Shown here piece after piece: positions 1 to 9,053 of a DNA stretch of 64,000 bases. Position 1 is the first letter of the stretch, and every line of letters starts with the position of its first letter. The stretch is from Dehalogenimonas lykanthroporepellens BL-DC-9. Its GTDB lineage: Bacteria > Chloroflexota > Dehalococcoidia > Dehalococcoidales > Dehalococcoidaceae. The notes under the pieces were generated by a model. That model saw nothing but the letters and a program-made list of their open reading frames with translations, had not been told where the DNA came from and ran no database searches. The position numbers and the translations under genes are program-made. Location: assembly GCA_000143165.1 (NCBI GenBank), contig CP002084.1, forward strand, positions 868,001-932,000, written 5' to 3'.

Positions 1-507
1 GTACACTATCCGCCCCTGGTCGTTGACCCAGAGTATCAGACCGCCGGATTTATCCAGGAAAAACCGGCTGATATAAAGGGCTTCACTGGTCTGTTTGCGA
101 TGGCTGATATCCCTTAAAAAAACCACCAGGCGCTCCCGGCCGCAGACATCGGTCAGGGTACTGCCGACTTCTACCGGCAGTAGTGTGCCGTCAAGCCGGC
201 GCAACTGGTATTCCCGCTCAACGACCACCGGACTGGAATCAACATCATCGGATAGCTGGAACTCCGGAATCAATTCAAGGAAATTTCCGGGTGGCGCCGT
301 CCGTTCATCATAACCGCTCAATCTGGTCATGGAGGCATTGACCGCCATAATATCAAAGGAAACTCTATCAAGAATAGTTGCGGCCCAGGGCATCAATTGA
401 AACAGACGATGTATCTCCTGGATGACCAGGCTATCAGGAATAGGCGATATACCAGCGGTAACCCTGGTCAGCGGTTTGTCATGGGGTGGCGGTTTATTTT
501 CAGCCAT
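1..507 (-). CDS. PAS-domain sensory protein, C-terminus outside window
   Basis: An open frame from ATG at 507 runs leftwards off the window, giving 169 codons without a stop. Visible residues show one PAS fold (about 30-140) ending in a PAC-like segment (RDISHRKQ near 140) and the start of a second PAS unit (LDKSGGLILWVNDQGRIVY). PAS domains of this kind usually precede a histidine kinase or diguanylate cyclase, but the output domain is not visible. There is no Shine-Dalgarno; a TTCACA-17-TATAAT promoter ends 8 nt before the ATG, suggesting a leaderless message. The start is chosen on that basis, as an ATG at 515 is in another frame. Confidence 0.75.
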   Translation of the reverse strand, partial: MAENKPPPHDKPLTRVTAGISPIPDSLVIQEIHRLFQLMPWAATILDRVSFDIMAVNASMTRLSGYDERTAPPGNFLELIPEFQLSDDVDSSPVVVEREYQLRRLDGTLLPVEVGSTLTDVCGRERLVVFLRDISHRKQTSEALYISRFFLDKSGGLILWVNDQGRIVY

Positions 508-515
508 ACGGCCAT

Positions 516-544
516 ATTATAATTGTTAACCTGTAGTTTGTGAA
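516..544 (-). promoter_or_regulatory. promoter of the PAS-domain gene
   Basis: On the minus strand, TTCACA (544-539), a 17-bp spacer and TATAAT (521-516). The -10 box lies 8 nt from the ATG at 507, so transcription should start at or next to the start codon. Confidence 0.6.
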
Positions 545-584
545 TATTTTTACCGCAAATAAGGATAATTGTCCATAATGCCCA

Positions 585-1961
585 TTATTCCGGAACGGCA
601 TTACTCAGGGCTTTCAGTACCAGTTCGGACAACGCGGGATGAATATGAATGCCGGAGGCGATATGGTCGATACCGCCTTCGTTGGCCATGGCATTGACGA
701 CCTCCTGTACCAGCACCGAAGACCATGGGCCAACAATATGAGCACCTAGTATTTTGCCGGTATCCTGCTCGAGGATAATCTTGGCAAACCCGTCATCGTC
801 CATCATCGCTGTTCCAAGGGCGGTGTCCTTGTAATCCGCCCTGCCCACCATTATCTTGGTGTGGTTTTTCCGGGCTGTGGCTTCGGTCAGGCCAACAGAT
901 CCGATCTGAGGATGAGTAAAAACAGCATGCGGTGATGACTGATAGTCCATGACTGCCTGATGCCCGTGAAGTCCATTGGCGGCGGCGACCGCGGCCTCGG
1001 CATGGGCGGTATGAGTGAACTGTTCCCTGCCGTTGATATCACCGAAGGCATAGATGCCTTTGACACCGGTCTCCAGATGTTCGTTGACCTTGATGAACCC
1101 CGGTTCATCGGTTTCGATACCCGACTGCTTTACCTTCAACAGGTCGGTATTGGGGATGCGGCCGGTAGCCACCAGCAATTTCTGAGCCCGGACACTGTCC
1201 GCGCCACTGCCCCCCGCCCTTTCATAATTGACTATAAATCCGAGCTGGTCGCCAGCTGAAGCGACATCGGTAACCCTGGCTCCGGTTATCACTTCCATCC
1301 GACGTCGCAAGGCTCGGGTGACGGTTTCGATAATCTCCGGCTCCTCCCCGGTCAGGATATCGGAACGCATTTCCAGCAGGGTAACCCGGGTGCCCATGGC
1401 TTCGAAGAAGTGAGCGAACTCCACACCGATGTATCCGCCCCCGATTATGACCAGACTGTCCGGTCGCTCTTCCAGTTCCAGGAGTGTTTCATTGGTAAGA
1501 TAGTCCACATTGTTGAGCCCCTGAATCGGCGGCACCGCCGGTCGGGTTCCAGCGGCGATGAATATCTTTTCGGCCTTGATTTCCGTCGAGCCTACCCGCA
1601 GGGTATAAGGCGCTATGAACTCCCCGGTGCCGTCGTAGAAATCCAGGGCATCTGAACTTTCCAGATACCGCCGTATGCCAGAGCTGTCCTCATGTACCAC
1701 CTGACGCATCCGCTTCATGATGGCCGGAAAATCAATGCTTTCCACCCGTCCTTCAACCCCAAGCCGCGCGGCTTCTCTTATCTCCATAATGCGGTCAGCC
1801 GGGAAAATAAGCATCTTCGATGGAATACAGCCGACGTTAAGGCAGGTGCCGCCAACCGGCCCCCGGTCCACCAGAGCCGCCTTGAGGCCAAGTTCAACCG
1901 CATTGTCCAGAACATCCAGCCCGGCACCGGACCCGATGACGATTACGTCATAGTGTTTCAT
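585..1961 (-). CDS. pyridine nucleotide-disulfide oxidoreductase, dihydrolipoamide dehydrogenase/mycothione reductase-like
   Basis: A 458-residue flavoprotein of normal family length. It has the N-terminal FAD Rossmann motif (VIVIGSGAG), the redox-active disulfide GGTCLNVGCIPSK (Cys40 and Cys45), the NAD(P) Rossmann motif IIGGGYIGVEFA near 175, the second FAD motif IYAFGDING near 305, and the C-terminal HIHPALSE with the catalytic His-Glu pair. It should shuttle electrons between NAD(P)H and a disulfide substrate in the cytoplasm. No lipoyl-dependent dehydrogenase complex is encoded nearby, so a free-standing thiol reductase is more likely than a true E3; the substrate is not determinable from sequence. 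A strong AAGGAGG precedes the ATG. It is divergent from the flavoprotein operon at 2086. Confidence 0.85.
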   Translation of the reverse strand: MKHYDVIVIGSGAGLDVLDNAVELGLKAALVDRGPVGGTCLNVGCIPSKMLIFPADRIMEIREAARLGVEGRVESIDFPAIMKRMRQVVHEDSSGIRRYLESSDALDFYDGTGEFIAPYTLRVGSTEIKAEKIFIAAGTRPAVPPIQGLNNVDYLTNETLLELEERPDSLVIIGGGYIGVEFAHFFEAMGTRVTLLEMRSDILTGEEPEIIETVTRALRRRMEVITGARVTDVASAGDQLGFIVNYERAGGSGADSVRAQKLLVATGRIPNTDLLKVKQSGIETDEPGFIKVNEHLETGVKGIYAFGDINGREQFTHTAHAEAAVAAANGLHGHQAVMDYQSSPHAVFTHPQIGSVGLTEATARKNHTKIMVGRADYKDTALGTAMMDDDGFAKIILEQDTGKILGAHIVGPWSSVLVQEVVNAMANEGGIDHIASGIHIHPALSELVLKALSNAVPE

Positions 1962-2085
1962 GGCCGCCTCCTTGAATCTGACGTCCCGACCATTGTATCA
2001 CTCCCGGGAACAGCCCCCTAACCTCCGGGCCGGGTTGCCTTAAGAACGGGCGGCTTATATACTGAACTAAACATGAGGGGGCAGT

Positions 2086-2793
2086 ATGTGGCAGTTCGAC
2101 ACCACGTTTTCAGACATTATCCAGCGAACGCCTAATGTAAAATCATTCCGTTTTCCGGTCAGCCCGGCGGAAGCGCCCTTCAAGGCCGGGCAGTATTTTT
2201 TTGTTACCCTGCAGGTCGGAGGGGAACCGGCCTTGCACCACTTCACCATTTCCAGTTCGCCCGGCGACAACTATCTGGAGTTCACCAAGAAAATCACTTC
2301 CCACCCCTATTCGCTGGCCCTCGACGCCGCGCGACCCGGCGACCCGGTCAGCATCAAAGGTCCGGCCGGCGCCTTTACCCTGCCGCCGGATGACGGTCGC
2401 CTGGTCTTTCTGACCGGCGGTATCGGCATCACTCCGGTCAGAAGCATGCTGGGTGATATCGCTGAAGGCAGAACGGAAAAATTTGAAATTGAGGTAATCT
2501 GCGCCAATGAGCGGCTGGAAGACATGGTCTTCCACGATGAACTCCGGGCAATGTCAGCTGACCTGCCCGGATTAAGAATACACAACGTCCTTTCGCAACC
2601 GCCGCAAAACTGGACCGGCGAAACAGGGCGTATCGACAAAAGTCTTATTATGAAGCTGATACCTGATTACATTGATCGGCGTTTCTTTATTTCCGGCCCG
2701 CCGTCCATGGTGATATCGATCCAGGAGCAACTGGCCGCGCTGAAAATCCCTCTGGACCACATCATGAGAGATTCCTTCACCGGATATGATTGA
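2086..2793 (+). CDS. ferredoxin reductase-type FAD/NAD(P)-binding oxidoreductase
   Basis: 235 residues with an N-terminal FAD-binding beta barrel (FKAGQYF near 28, then HHFTISSSP near 50) and a C-terminal NAD(P)-binding domain (LTGGIGITPVRSML near 108-121; FFISGPPSM near 205). It has no iron-sulfur cysteines, so it is a stand-alone FNR-like module that would pass electrons between NAD(P)H and a carrier protein. GAGGGGG precedes the ATG. It is first in an apparent operon with the glucoamylase (33-nt gap) and two sugar dehydrogenases that produce NAD(P)H, which may explain the grouping. The electron partner is unknown. Confidence 0.8.
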   Translation: MWQFDTTFSDIIQRTPNVKSFRFPVSPAEAPFKAGQYFFVTLQVGGEPALHHFTISSSPGDNYLEFTKKITSHPYSLALDAARPGDPVSIKGPAGAFTLPPDDGRLVFLTGGIGITPVRSMLGDIAEGRTEKFEIEVICANERLEDMVFHDELRAMSADLPGLRIHNVLSQPPQNWTGETGRIDKSLIMKLIPDYIDRRFFISGPPSMVISIQEQLAALKIPLDHIMRDSFTGYD

Positions 2794-2826
2794 TGCGGTC
2801 ATGACAACCGAAACACGGAGGGACGG

Positions 2827-5238
2827 ATGACACTGATCAGACATGACCGGACGGCTTTCGGACGCCCCGGTTCGGCACCGAACTGGACGGGCGGCGCCAA
2901 GGATGGCGTCGGTACCGCCCGTAACTCGGTCAGCCGGGTCTGGTTTACCCTGTCCCGGGGAATGGTCACCGAGCTGTTCTACCCAACCATCGACCAGCCA
3001 CAGGTCAGACACCTGGAACTCCTGGTAAGCGATGGCGAGAGTTTTGTCCAGTCGGAAAGCCGCCATCTGTTTACCGAAACCCGGACGATAACGCCCCACA
3101 GCCTGAGTTACCGTGTCATCAACTCCGACCCCGAAGGGCGTTATGTCATCAATAAAACCGTCATCGCCGACCCGTCGTCGCCATGTATCCTGCAGAAGGT
3201 CGAAACCAGCGGCGCCAGTGAATGGCTTTCCCGTCTTAAGTTGTTCGTCCAATGCGCACCCCATCTTGCCGGGGGCGGCTGGAACAATAACGCCATGGTG
3301 GTGGAATCTGCCGGCAGAACACTGCTGGCGGCCGAAAAAGACGGTACATGGCTGGTGCTGGGGGCGAATGTGCCCTTCATAAAGGTGTCCTGCGGTTACA
3401 GCGGCGTCAGCGACGGCTGGAGAGACCTGGCCGAAGACCACCGGCTGGACTGGGAGTTCAATAGCGCTACCGACGGTAACGTCGTCCTGACAGCGGAACT
3501 GCCGGTCGACAAACCTGGCGGCTTCACCCTCGGACTGGCTTTCGGCGACAGCCTTCAGCACGCCATCACCAATCTGTTCCATTCTCTGGCATTACCGTTC
3601 GAGGAACGCCTTTCACTGTACGACACCCAGTGGTCAAGCTATTACCGGACACTAAGGTCACTGGAAAAATACTCTACTGACGGCGGCACGCTGGCCCAGG
3701 CGAGTGTCGCCCTGCTGTCATCCCATGAGGATAAAACTTACCCTGGAGCCTTCATCGCTTCGATGTCAATACCCTGGGGCGAAAGCCGCGCGGCCGGCGA
3801 CGGGGGCGCCGGTTATCACCTGGTGTGGACCCGTGACATGGTTAATACCGTCACCGGCCTGCTGGCCGCCGGCGATTCAGAACCGGCTCGCCGGGCACTG
3901 GTCTATCTGTCGGCGGCCCAGGGCAGTGAGGGCAATTTCCCGCAGAACTTCTGGCTGGACGGCCGGCCTCACTGGCAGGGCGTTCAACTGGACGAAGTAG
4001 CCTTCCCGGTACTGCTGGCCTGGAAAATGCACCGCGCCAGGACTCCGGTAGGCATCGATACCTACCCGCTGATAACCCGGGCGGCCGCGTTCCTGATTGA
4101 TTACGGCCCGGCCACCGAACAGGAACGCTGGGAGGAGAATTCCGGGTATTCCCCCTCGACACTGGCGTCCAACATCGCCGCGCTCATCTGCGCCGCGTCT
4201 TTCTGCCGGGAATATGGCGATGCGACTACGGGAGCTTTCATCGAGGATTACGCCGATTTCCTCGAAGCCCACCTGGAACAGTGGACGGTGACCGACCGGG
4301 GTCGTCTGACCAAGGGCATCACCCGTCATTACATCCGCATCAATCCGGTGGCGGTCGATGGTATTCACCATGACGATACCCCCGGTGACAAGACGATTTA
4401 CCTGCAGAACCAGGAACCGGGAAACTCAGCCGAGTTTCCGGCCCGCGATATCGTCGATGCCGGCTTCCTGGAACTGGTACGTTACGGCATCCGTGCGGCT
4501 GACGATCCGCTTATCCGGGACTCCCTGAAAGTCATCGACGCGGTACTCAAGGTCGATACCCCATTCGGTCAGGTATGGCGCCGCTACAATCATGACGGCT
4601 ACGGCCAGCGAACGGACGGCGGCGATTATCAGGGCTGGGGACGCGGCGGCGGCTGGCCGCTGTTGACCGGCGAACGGGCGCATTACGAACTGGCCGCCGG
4701 AGGCGACATCAACCAATACCTGACCGCCATGGAGGGGTTTTCATCCTACACCGGCCTGTTGCCGGAACAGGTCTGGGACCGGGACGATTTACCGGAGGCG
4801 GGCATGTACCAGGGGCGTCCGACCGACGCCGCCATGCCGTTAATGTGGGCGCATGCCGAATATATAAAGCTGTTGCGCTCACGAGCTGACGGCCAGGTCT
4901 TTGACCGGATACCTGAAGTAGCCGACCGGTATCTGAAGAAGAACCGACAGAGAACCGAACATGAAGTCTGGAAGCCCAATTATCGGCCGTCTTATATCCG
5001 GGCCGGAACCCGGTTGAGAGTGATTACTCCGGGATCTTTCCAACTGGTGTGGACGATGGATGACTGGTCTACCGTCAATAAGACCCAAGCTACAGCCACC
5101 GGCATCGGTCTGTATTATGTCGACCTGGCCACCGCCCCAAAACAGCGACAGCCGGTGATATTCACTTTTTTCTGGACCGGTGAAGACCGTTGGGAAGGCC
5201 GAAATTATGAAGTCAAGGTAAAAGGAGCCGAAGAATGA
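2827..5238 (+). CDS. GH15 glucoamylase/glucodextranase-like glucan glucosidase
   Basis: 803 residues with a beta-rich N-terminal domain (about 1-270) typical of bacterial and archaeal glucoamylases, an (alpha/alpha)6 barrel (about 280-690) and a C-terminal beta domain. Barrel motifs include YHLVWTRDMV (near 335), the acidic stretch WEENSGYSP (near 433-441) and LPEQVWD (near 643-649), which hold the likely catalytic acid and base glutamates. Family members release glucose from the non-reducing ends of alpha-glucans. There is no signal peptide, so the substrate is probably an internal glycogen-like polymer or imported oligosaccharide. GGAGGG precedes the ATG, and the stop overlaps the next start (ATGA), indicating coupled translation with the 6-phosphogluconate dehydrogenase gene. 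Confidence 0.9.
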   Translation: MTLIRHDRTAFGRPGSAPNWTGGAKDGVGTARNSVSRVWFTLSRGMVTELFYPTIDQPQVRHLELLVSDGESFVQSESRHLFTETRTITPHSLSYRVINSDPEGRYVINKTVIADPSSPCILQKVETSGASEWLSRLKLFVQCAPHLAGGGWNNNAMVVESAGRTLLAAEKDGTWLVLGANVPFIKVSCGYSGVSDGWRDLAEDHRLDWEFNSATDGNVVLTAELPVDKPGGFTLGLAFGDSLQHAITNLFHSLALPFEERLSLYDTQWSSYYRTLRSLEKYSTDGGTLAQASVALLSSHEDKTYPGAFIASMSIPWGESRAAGDGGAGYHLVWTRDMVNTVTGLLAAGDSEPARRALVYLSAAQGSEGNFPQNFWLDGRPHWQGVQLDEVAFPVLLAWKMHRARTPVGIDTYPLITRAAAFLIDYGPATEQERWEENSGYSPSTLASNIAALICAASFCREYGDATTGAFIEDYADFLEAHLEQWTVTDRGRLTKGITRHYIRINPVAVDGIHHDDTPGDKTIYLQNQEPGNSAEFPARDIVDAGFLELVRYGIRAADDPLIRDSLKVIDAVLKVDTPFGQVWRRYNHDGYGQRTDGGDYQGWGRGGGWPLLTGERAHYELAAGGDINQYLTAMEGFSSYTGLLPEQVWDRDDLPEAGMYQGRPTDAAMPLMWAHAEYIKLLRSRADGQVFDRIPEVADRYLKKNRQRTEHEVWKPNYRPSYIRAGTRLRVITPGSFQLVWTMDDWSTVNKTQATATGIGLYYVDLATAPKQRQPVIFTFFWTGEDRWEGRNYEVKVKGAEE

Positions 5239-6143
5239 AAATAGGTATGATAGGACTCGGCCGGATGGGCGGCAATATCACCCGCCGGTTGCTAAGAGCC
5301 GGTCATGAAGTCGCCGCGTACGACCCGGTGCCGTCAGCGGTGGCCACAGTCGCCGAGGAAGGCGCTGTCGGCACCGCTTCACTGGAAGAACTGGTCGCGG
5401 CGCTGGCACCGCCCCGGGCGCTCTGGCTGATGGTGCCTGCCGGCGAGCCGACGGAAGATACCCTCGCCCGGCTGGGAGATTTGCTGGACGCGGGGGATAC
5501 CGTCATCGACGGCGGCAATTCCTATTACCGGGACAGCATGCGGCGGGCTACCATGCTGGCGGACAAAGGCATTACCCTTTTGGATGCCGGTACCTCCGGC
5601 GGCGTCTGGGGCTTGACTGAAGGCTATTGTCTGATGATCGGCGGCGATGAAGCCGCTTTCCTGCGACTGGAGACGGTATTTCAGACACTGGCGCCGTCGC
5701 CCGAACATGGCTACGCCCGGGTCGGCCCGTCAGGTGCTGGCCATTTCGTCAAGATGGTACACAACGGCATCGAGTATGGCCTGATGCAGGCATATGCCGA
5801 GGGCTTCGAACTGATGCAGGCCAAGGAAGAATTCAACCTCGACCTGGCCGAAATATCGGAATTATGGCGTTACGGGAGCGTGGTCAGGTCATGGCTCCTG
5901 GATTTGAGCGCCTCGGCGCTCAAGGACGACCCGGAACTGTCCGGACTGGCTTCCTGGGTGGCCGATTCCGGCGAAGGCCGCTGGACAACCGAAGAAGCCA
6001 TTGAACTGGGCGTTCCGTTGCCGGTCATTACCCTGGCTCTGCAGGCGCGCTTCCGTTCACGGCAGGCGGAGCCGTTTTCCGGCAAACTCCTGGCGGCCAT
6101 GCGCCAGAAGTTCGGCGGTCATGCCGTCAAGCCGGCGGAATAG
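5235..6143 (+). CDS. gnd: 6-phosphogluconate dehydrogenase, decarboxylating, short YqeC/GndA type
   Basis: 302 residues, the short form of the family rather than the usual 470. It has the N-terminal NAD(P) Rossmann motif GLGRMGGNI, DGGNSYYRDS (near 95), the substrate loop GTSGGVWGL (near 118) and the catalytic segment GAGHFVKMVHNGIEYG with its lysine (near 170-185). It oxidises 6-phosphogluconate to ribulose 5-phosphate, CO2 and NAD(P)H. Short forms are often NAD-preferring, which is family knowledge, not proven here. The start overlaps the upstream stop by 4 nt. With the neighbouring glucose dehydrogenase it outlines an oxidative route from glucose to pentose phosphate; a gluconate kinase is not seen in the window. 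Confidence 0.9.
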   Translation: MKIGMIGLGRMGGNITRRLLRAGHEVAAYDPVPSAVATVAEEGAVGTASLEELVAALAPPRALWLMVPAGEPTEDTLARLGDLLDAGDTVIDGGNSYYRDSMRRATMLADKGITLLDAGTSGGVWGLTEGYCLMIGGDEAAFLRLETVFQTLAPSPEHGYARVGPSGAGHFVKMVHNGIEYGLMQAYAEGFELMQAKEEFNLDLAEISELWRYGSVVRSWLLDLSASALKDDPELSGLASWVADSGEGRWTTEEAIELGVPLPVITLALQARFRSRQAEPFSGKLLAAMRQKFGGHAVKPAE

Positions 6144-6188
6144 CCCGGCCCCACTCTTGGACGAAGTATCGACATAAGGAGAAGACAG

Positions 6189-7343
6189 ATGAAAGCCATC
6201 GGCATGATTCGCGGCGAAAGCGGGGTCACCGAACTTGAAATACCCCGGCCAAAAATTACCGCCGCAGACGATGTGCTCATAAAAGTCCGTGAAGTTGGCC
6301 TGGACGGTACCGATTTCGGCATCCTGGCCAAAAATCGGCCGGATATTGCCCCCGGCGCCGATTACATGGTGCTGGGCCACGAAATGACCGGCCGAATCGA
6401 AGCCGTGGGGCCGGCGGTGACAACGCTCAAGCCAGGCGACCTGGTGACGGTCACCGTCCGCCGCGGTTGCGGCATCTGTCATCCCTGCCTGGAGAACCAG
6501 AGCGACATGTGCATGACCGGACTGTATACCGAACGGGGCATCCACAAGCTGGACGGTTTTCTTTCCGAATACGTCGTCGACAGGGAGCAGTATGTGGTCA
6601 AAGTTCCCGACGACTGTACCGACATGGCAGTGCTGTCCGAACCGATATCCATCGTTGAAAAGGGCATCGAACAGATAAGGTTGATTCAGTCCCGACTGCC
6701 CTGGAACTGCGTTCACCCGGAACACACTTTCGATTCACCGCTGTGGGGCGGCTGTAAACTGGCCATGGTCATCGGCGCCGGACCGCTGGGGTTGATGGCG
6801 GCGGCCTTACTGCGTCTGGCCGGGGCCAGCGTGGTAGTCACCGATATTGTCAATGACAACCACCCCAAGGCCCGACTGGCCGGTTATCTGGAAGCTCAAT
6901 ACATCAATGTCCGCGGACTGACCGCCGAACAGATTATGGAACAGTCTCTAATCAAGGGTGAGAGGCTGGATATAATCTTCGAGGCTTCAGGGGCTTCGGC
7001 GATGGCGTTGGAGCTGGTTAACTTTATGTCACGCTCCAGCATCTATGTGATGACAGGTATCCCCCAAAAGGAGCAGAAGGTCGATATCGACGCCGCCGCT
7101 ATCGTCCGCCAGATGGTGCGCTTCAACCAGGTCATCGTCGGCAGTGTCAATTCCAACAGGCATCACTTCGAGTCGGTAATGAAGTCCATCCCCCTCTTGA
7201 AGGAGCGTTTCCCGGAACTGCGTAACCGCGTGCTGACCGACCGTTTTGGTTTTAACGACTATCGGGAAGCCTTTAACCGGCGGAACGCCGAGAGCATCAA
7301 GACCTATATCAGCCTGGAGAAAGAGTTTCAGTCCAACAGTTGA
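6189..7343 (+). CDS. glucose 1-dehydrogenase-like zinc medium-chain dehydrogenase
   Basis: 384 residues of the zinc alcohol-dehydrogenase superfamily. The first zinc-ligand region reads GLDGTDF (near 36-42) instead of the usual Cys-containing form, as in known archaeal glucose dehydrogenases where Asp binds zinc. GHEMTG follows near 65, then structural-zinc cysteines in GCGICHPCLENQSDMC (about 95-111), and the nucleotide fold IGAGPLGLMAAALL near 197-210. It is expected to oxidise glucose to gluconolactone with NAD(P). AAGGAG precedes the ATG; the gap to gnd is 45 nt, so it closes the operon. Its last 16 nt overlap the convergent nuclease-like gene. The sugar specificity rests on motif and context, so another polyol is possible. 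Confidence 0.82.
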   Translation: MKAIGMIRGESGVTELEIPRPKITAADDVLIKVREVGLDGTDFGILAKNRPDIAPGADYMVLGHEMTGRIEAVGPAVTTLKPGDLVTVTVRRGCGICHPCLENQSDMCMTGLYTERGIHKLDGFLSEYVVDREQYVVKVPDDCTDMAVLSEPISIVEKGIEQIRLIQSRLPWNCVHPEHTFDSPLWGGCKLAMVIGAGPLGLMAAALLRLAGASVVVTDIVNDNHPKARLAGYLEAQYINVRGLTAEQIMEQSLIKGERLDIIFEASGASAMALELVNFMSRSSIYVMTGIPQKEQKVDIDAAAIVRQMVRFNQVIVGSVNSNRHHFESVMKSIPLLKERFPELRNRVLTDRFGFNDYREAFNRRNAESIKTYISLEKEFQSNS

Positions 7344-7807
7344 GTTTCGTCATCCGGGGCATCGGCCTCTACCCGACGTTCGATGAGTTCCCAGCGCACC
7401 ATACCGTCTTCGATAAGCTGGCGGATACGGCTCTGGGCCGCGGTCAGGCGGGGGTCCTGTCCGCTCTTCACTTCCATAATAACGATTTCACGGACATCAC
7501 CTGAGGCCAGGCCGGGAAATACCACCAGGTCTACCGGACTGCCGATGAAACGAGCCTCGGTGGGGTCATAACGGAACTCCGGCAGATAAGGCGCCATCTG
7601 TTCGGTAAAACGCCCACCCAGCACTGCTCGGCTCTGAGTGACTGCCTGCCGCGAAGCCCGGGCGACTTCGGTCTGCCAGTAATCCTGTTCCAGTTTCTGC
7701 CAATCACGGAACCGGGCTTCAAAACGCCACTTGATGAGGTAGTAGTTGATGGTCACCAGGATGAAGGTGATCACTAACGCCAAGCCGATGATGAGCAGGG
7801 TATCCAT
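7328..7807 (-). CDS. membrane-anchored Holliday-junction-resolvase-like endonuclease
   Basis: 159 residues. An N-terminal membrane helix (about 3-25) is followed by an alpha-helical linker and a compact domain with a PD-(D/E)xK pattern: GSPVDLVVF then EIVIMEVKSG, whose Asp, Glu and Lys match the nuclease core. This architecture fits proteins annotated as related to archaeal Holliday junction resolvases; the real substrate is unknown. The ATG at 7807 is chosen because it shares an A with the pyrE stop (TAATG), indicating coupled translation; an in-frame ATG 42 nt further upstream lies inside pyrE. It is the last gene of the lepB-pyrE operon. Confidence 0.7.
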   Translation of the reverse strand: MDTLLIIGLALVITFILVTINYYLIKWRFEARFRDWQKLEQDYWQTEVARASRQAVTQSRAVLGGRFTEQMAPYLPEFRYDPTEARFIGSPVDLVVFPGLASGDVREIVIMEVKSGQDPRLTAAQSRIRQLIEDGMVRWELIERRVEADAPDDETQLLD

Positions 7808-8394
7808 TAACTGCTCCCGGGTTTGGTCAGCGGCTCCCCCTGCCGGCACAAGGGGCAGTCCTCGGGGCTGTAAGAAGGAGCCGAGGCTTCCAGACAGCCG
7901 TACAGCGGCAGACCGTCGAAATCCAGCCCGCCGCCGGAACGATCCACCAGCACCCCGATACCGACCACTTCAGCCTGGTACCCAGCCAGAGCATCCAGGA
8001 CTTCCCGGATACTCTTACCAGTGGTTAAAACATCATCCACCACCAGCACCCGGCGTCCGGCCGGGATACGGAAGCCACGCCTGAAGGCGCGTTCCCCTGT
8101 TTCTAATTTTTCAGCGAAAGCCGCCGGTAAACCCATCTGCCGGGCTGTTTCAAAAGCCAGGATGATACCGCCGGTAGTCGGTCCGACAACCAGTTCGACA
8201 CCCTTGCCGGCAAAATGCTCGGCTATCAGACCGCACAACGGCACCGCCGCGGCCGGATTCTCAATGACGCGAAACTTTTCCCAGTAAACCGCCGAATGCC
8301 GCCCGGAGGTCAGCTTGAAATGACCTTTGAGCACGGCGCCGGAACTGATAAACAGCTCTTCGATGCGCTCCCGGCTCAGTCTGTCATCCGTCAT
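7807..8394 (-). CDS. pyrE: orotate phosphoribosyltransferase
   Basis: 195 residues. The PRPP-binding signature VLVVDDVLTTGKS (near 115-127) and N-terminal HFKLTSGRHS (near 25) are those of PyrE, which joins orotate to PRPP to make OMP in pyrimidine synthesis. The C-terminus carries a Cys-x2-Cys pair (DCPLCRQG) not needed for catalysis. It overlaps lepB by 4 nt upstream and the nuclease gene downstream. It lies about 20 kb from the main pyr operon, and no PyrR-type leader is seen in front of this operon. Confidence 0.93.
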   Translation of the reverse strand: MTDDRLSRERIEELFISSGAVLKGHFKLTSGRHSAVYWEKFRVIENPAAAVPLCGLIAEHFAGKGVELVVGPTTGGIILAFETARQMGLPAAFAEKLETGERAFRRGFRIPAGRRVLVVDDVLTTGKSIREVLDALAGYQAEVVGIGVLVDRSGGGLDFDGLPLYGCLEASAPSYSPEDCPLCRQGEPLTKPGSS

Positions 8395-8969
8395 CCGAGG
8401 ACTCCTACAGACGTTGCCGGCAGGAAAGCCGTCTCGCCGGTTTCCTCGAATTTGTGATTGGGGGCGCCGCCGAAGCTACCCAAGGGCCAGAAGATGAACC
8501 AGGCCTTGCCGTGAATATCCTCCCGCTCAATGGTCCAGCCCTGCGATGAATCCAGGCTTACCGGGCGGTTATCGCCCCGCACGTAGTACTCGCCTTCGGG
8601 AATCGTCACCGGAGCGATGGTGCGGGAATCCCGATTGACGATATAACGCTCATCGAGCAATTCACCGTTAATGTAGATGAAACCGTCAATTACCTCGACT
8701 GTTTCACCGGGCAGACCGATTATGCGCTTGATGAACTCACGCCCGTCATTGTACGGTGACGGAAATACAATGATGTCTCCCCGCTGTGGGTCGCCAAAGG
8801 CATAGGCGACCTTGCTCACCAGCAGACGGTCAGCGTCCTTCATGTTGGGGTCCATACTGGTGCCGTCCACGATGGAATTCAGCAAAGTGAACTGAAACAG
8901 GATGAATATGGCCAGCGCCCCGACCAGAACGTAGGCAAGTTCAATCAGTGCGGCTTTGACAGCTTTCAA
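8391..8969 (-). CDS. lepB: signal peptidase I
   Basis: 192 residues with a single N-terminal membrane anchor (about 8-30), the catalytic serine in DGTSMDPNM (near 37), the general-base lysine in FIKRIIGLPGE (near 80) and the later box YYVRGDNRPVSLDS (near 125-138). It cleaves signal peptides on the outer face of the membrane. The start is a TTG preceded by GAGGAG at good spacing. It heads the lepB-pyrE-nuclease operon. The HtrA protease encoded close by may be a topological neighbour in the envelope but is on the other strand. Confidence 0.93.
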   Translation of the reverse strand: MKAVKAALIELAYVLVGALAIFILFQFTLLNSIVDGTSMDPNMKDADRLLVSKVAYAFGDPQRGDIIVFPSPYNDGREFIKRIIGLPGETVEVIDGFIYINGELLDERYIVNRDSRTIAPVTIPEGEYYVRGDNRPVSLDSSQGWTIEREDIHGKAWFIFWPLGSFGGAPNHKFEETGETAFLPATSVGVLG

Positions 8970-9053
8970 GTCATCTCCTCGGTGTTGTCGGCGGTATTAT
9001 ATCAGACACAGCCGGATTGCGATAACCATGGTAAGGTTTCAGTACATATTGGG

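Noticed and set aside
2572-3582. Long minus-strand frame opposite the glucoamylase
   Set aside because: It is a shadow of a gene with complete family motifs; no start context or recognisable domain.
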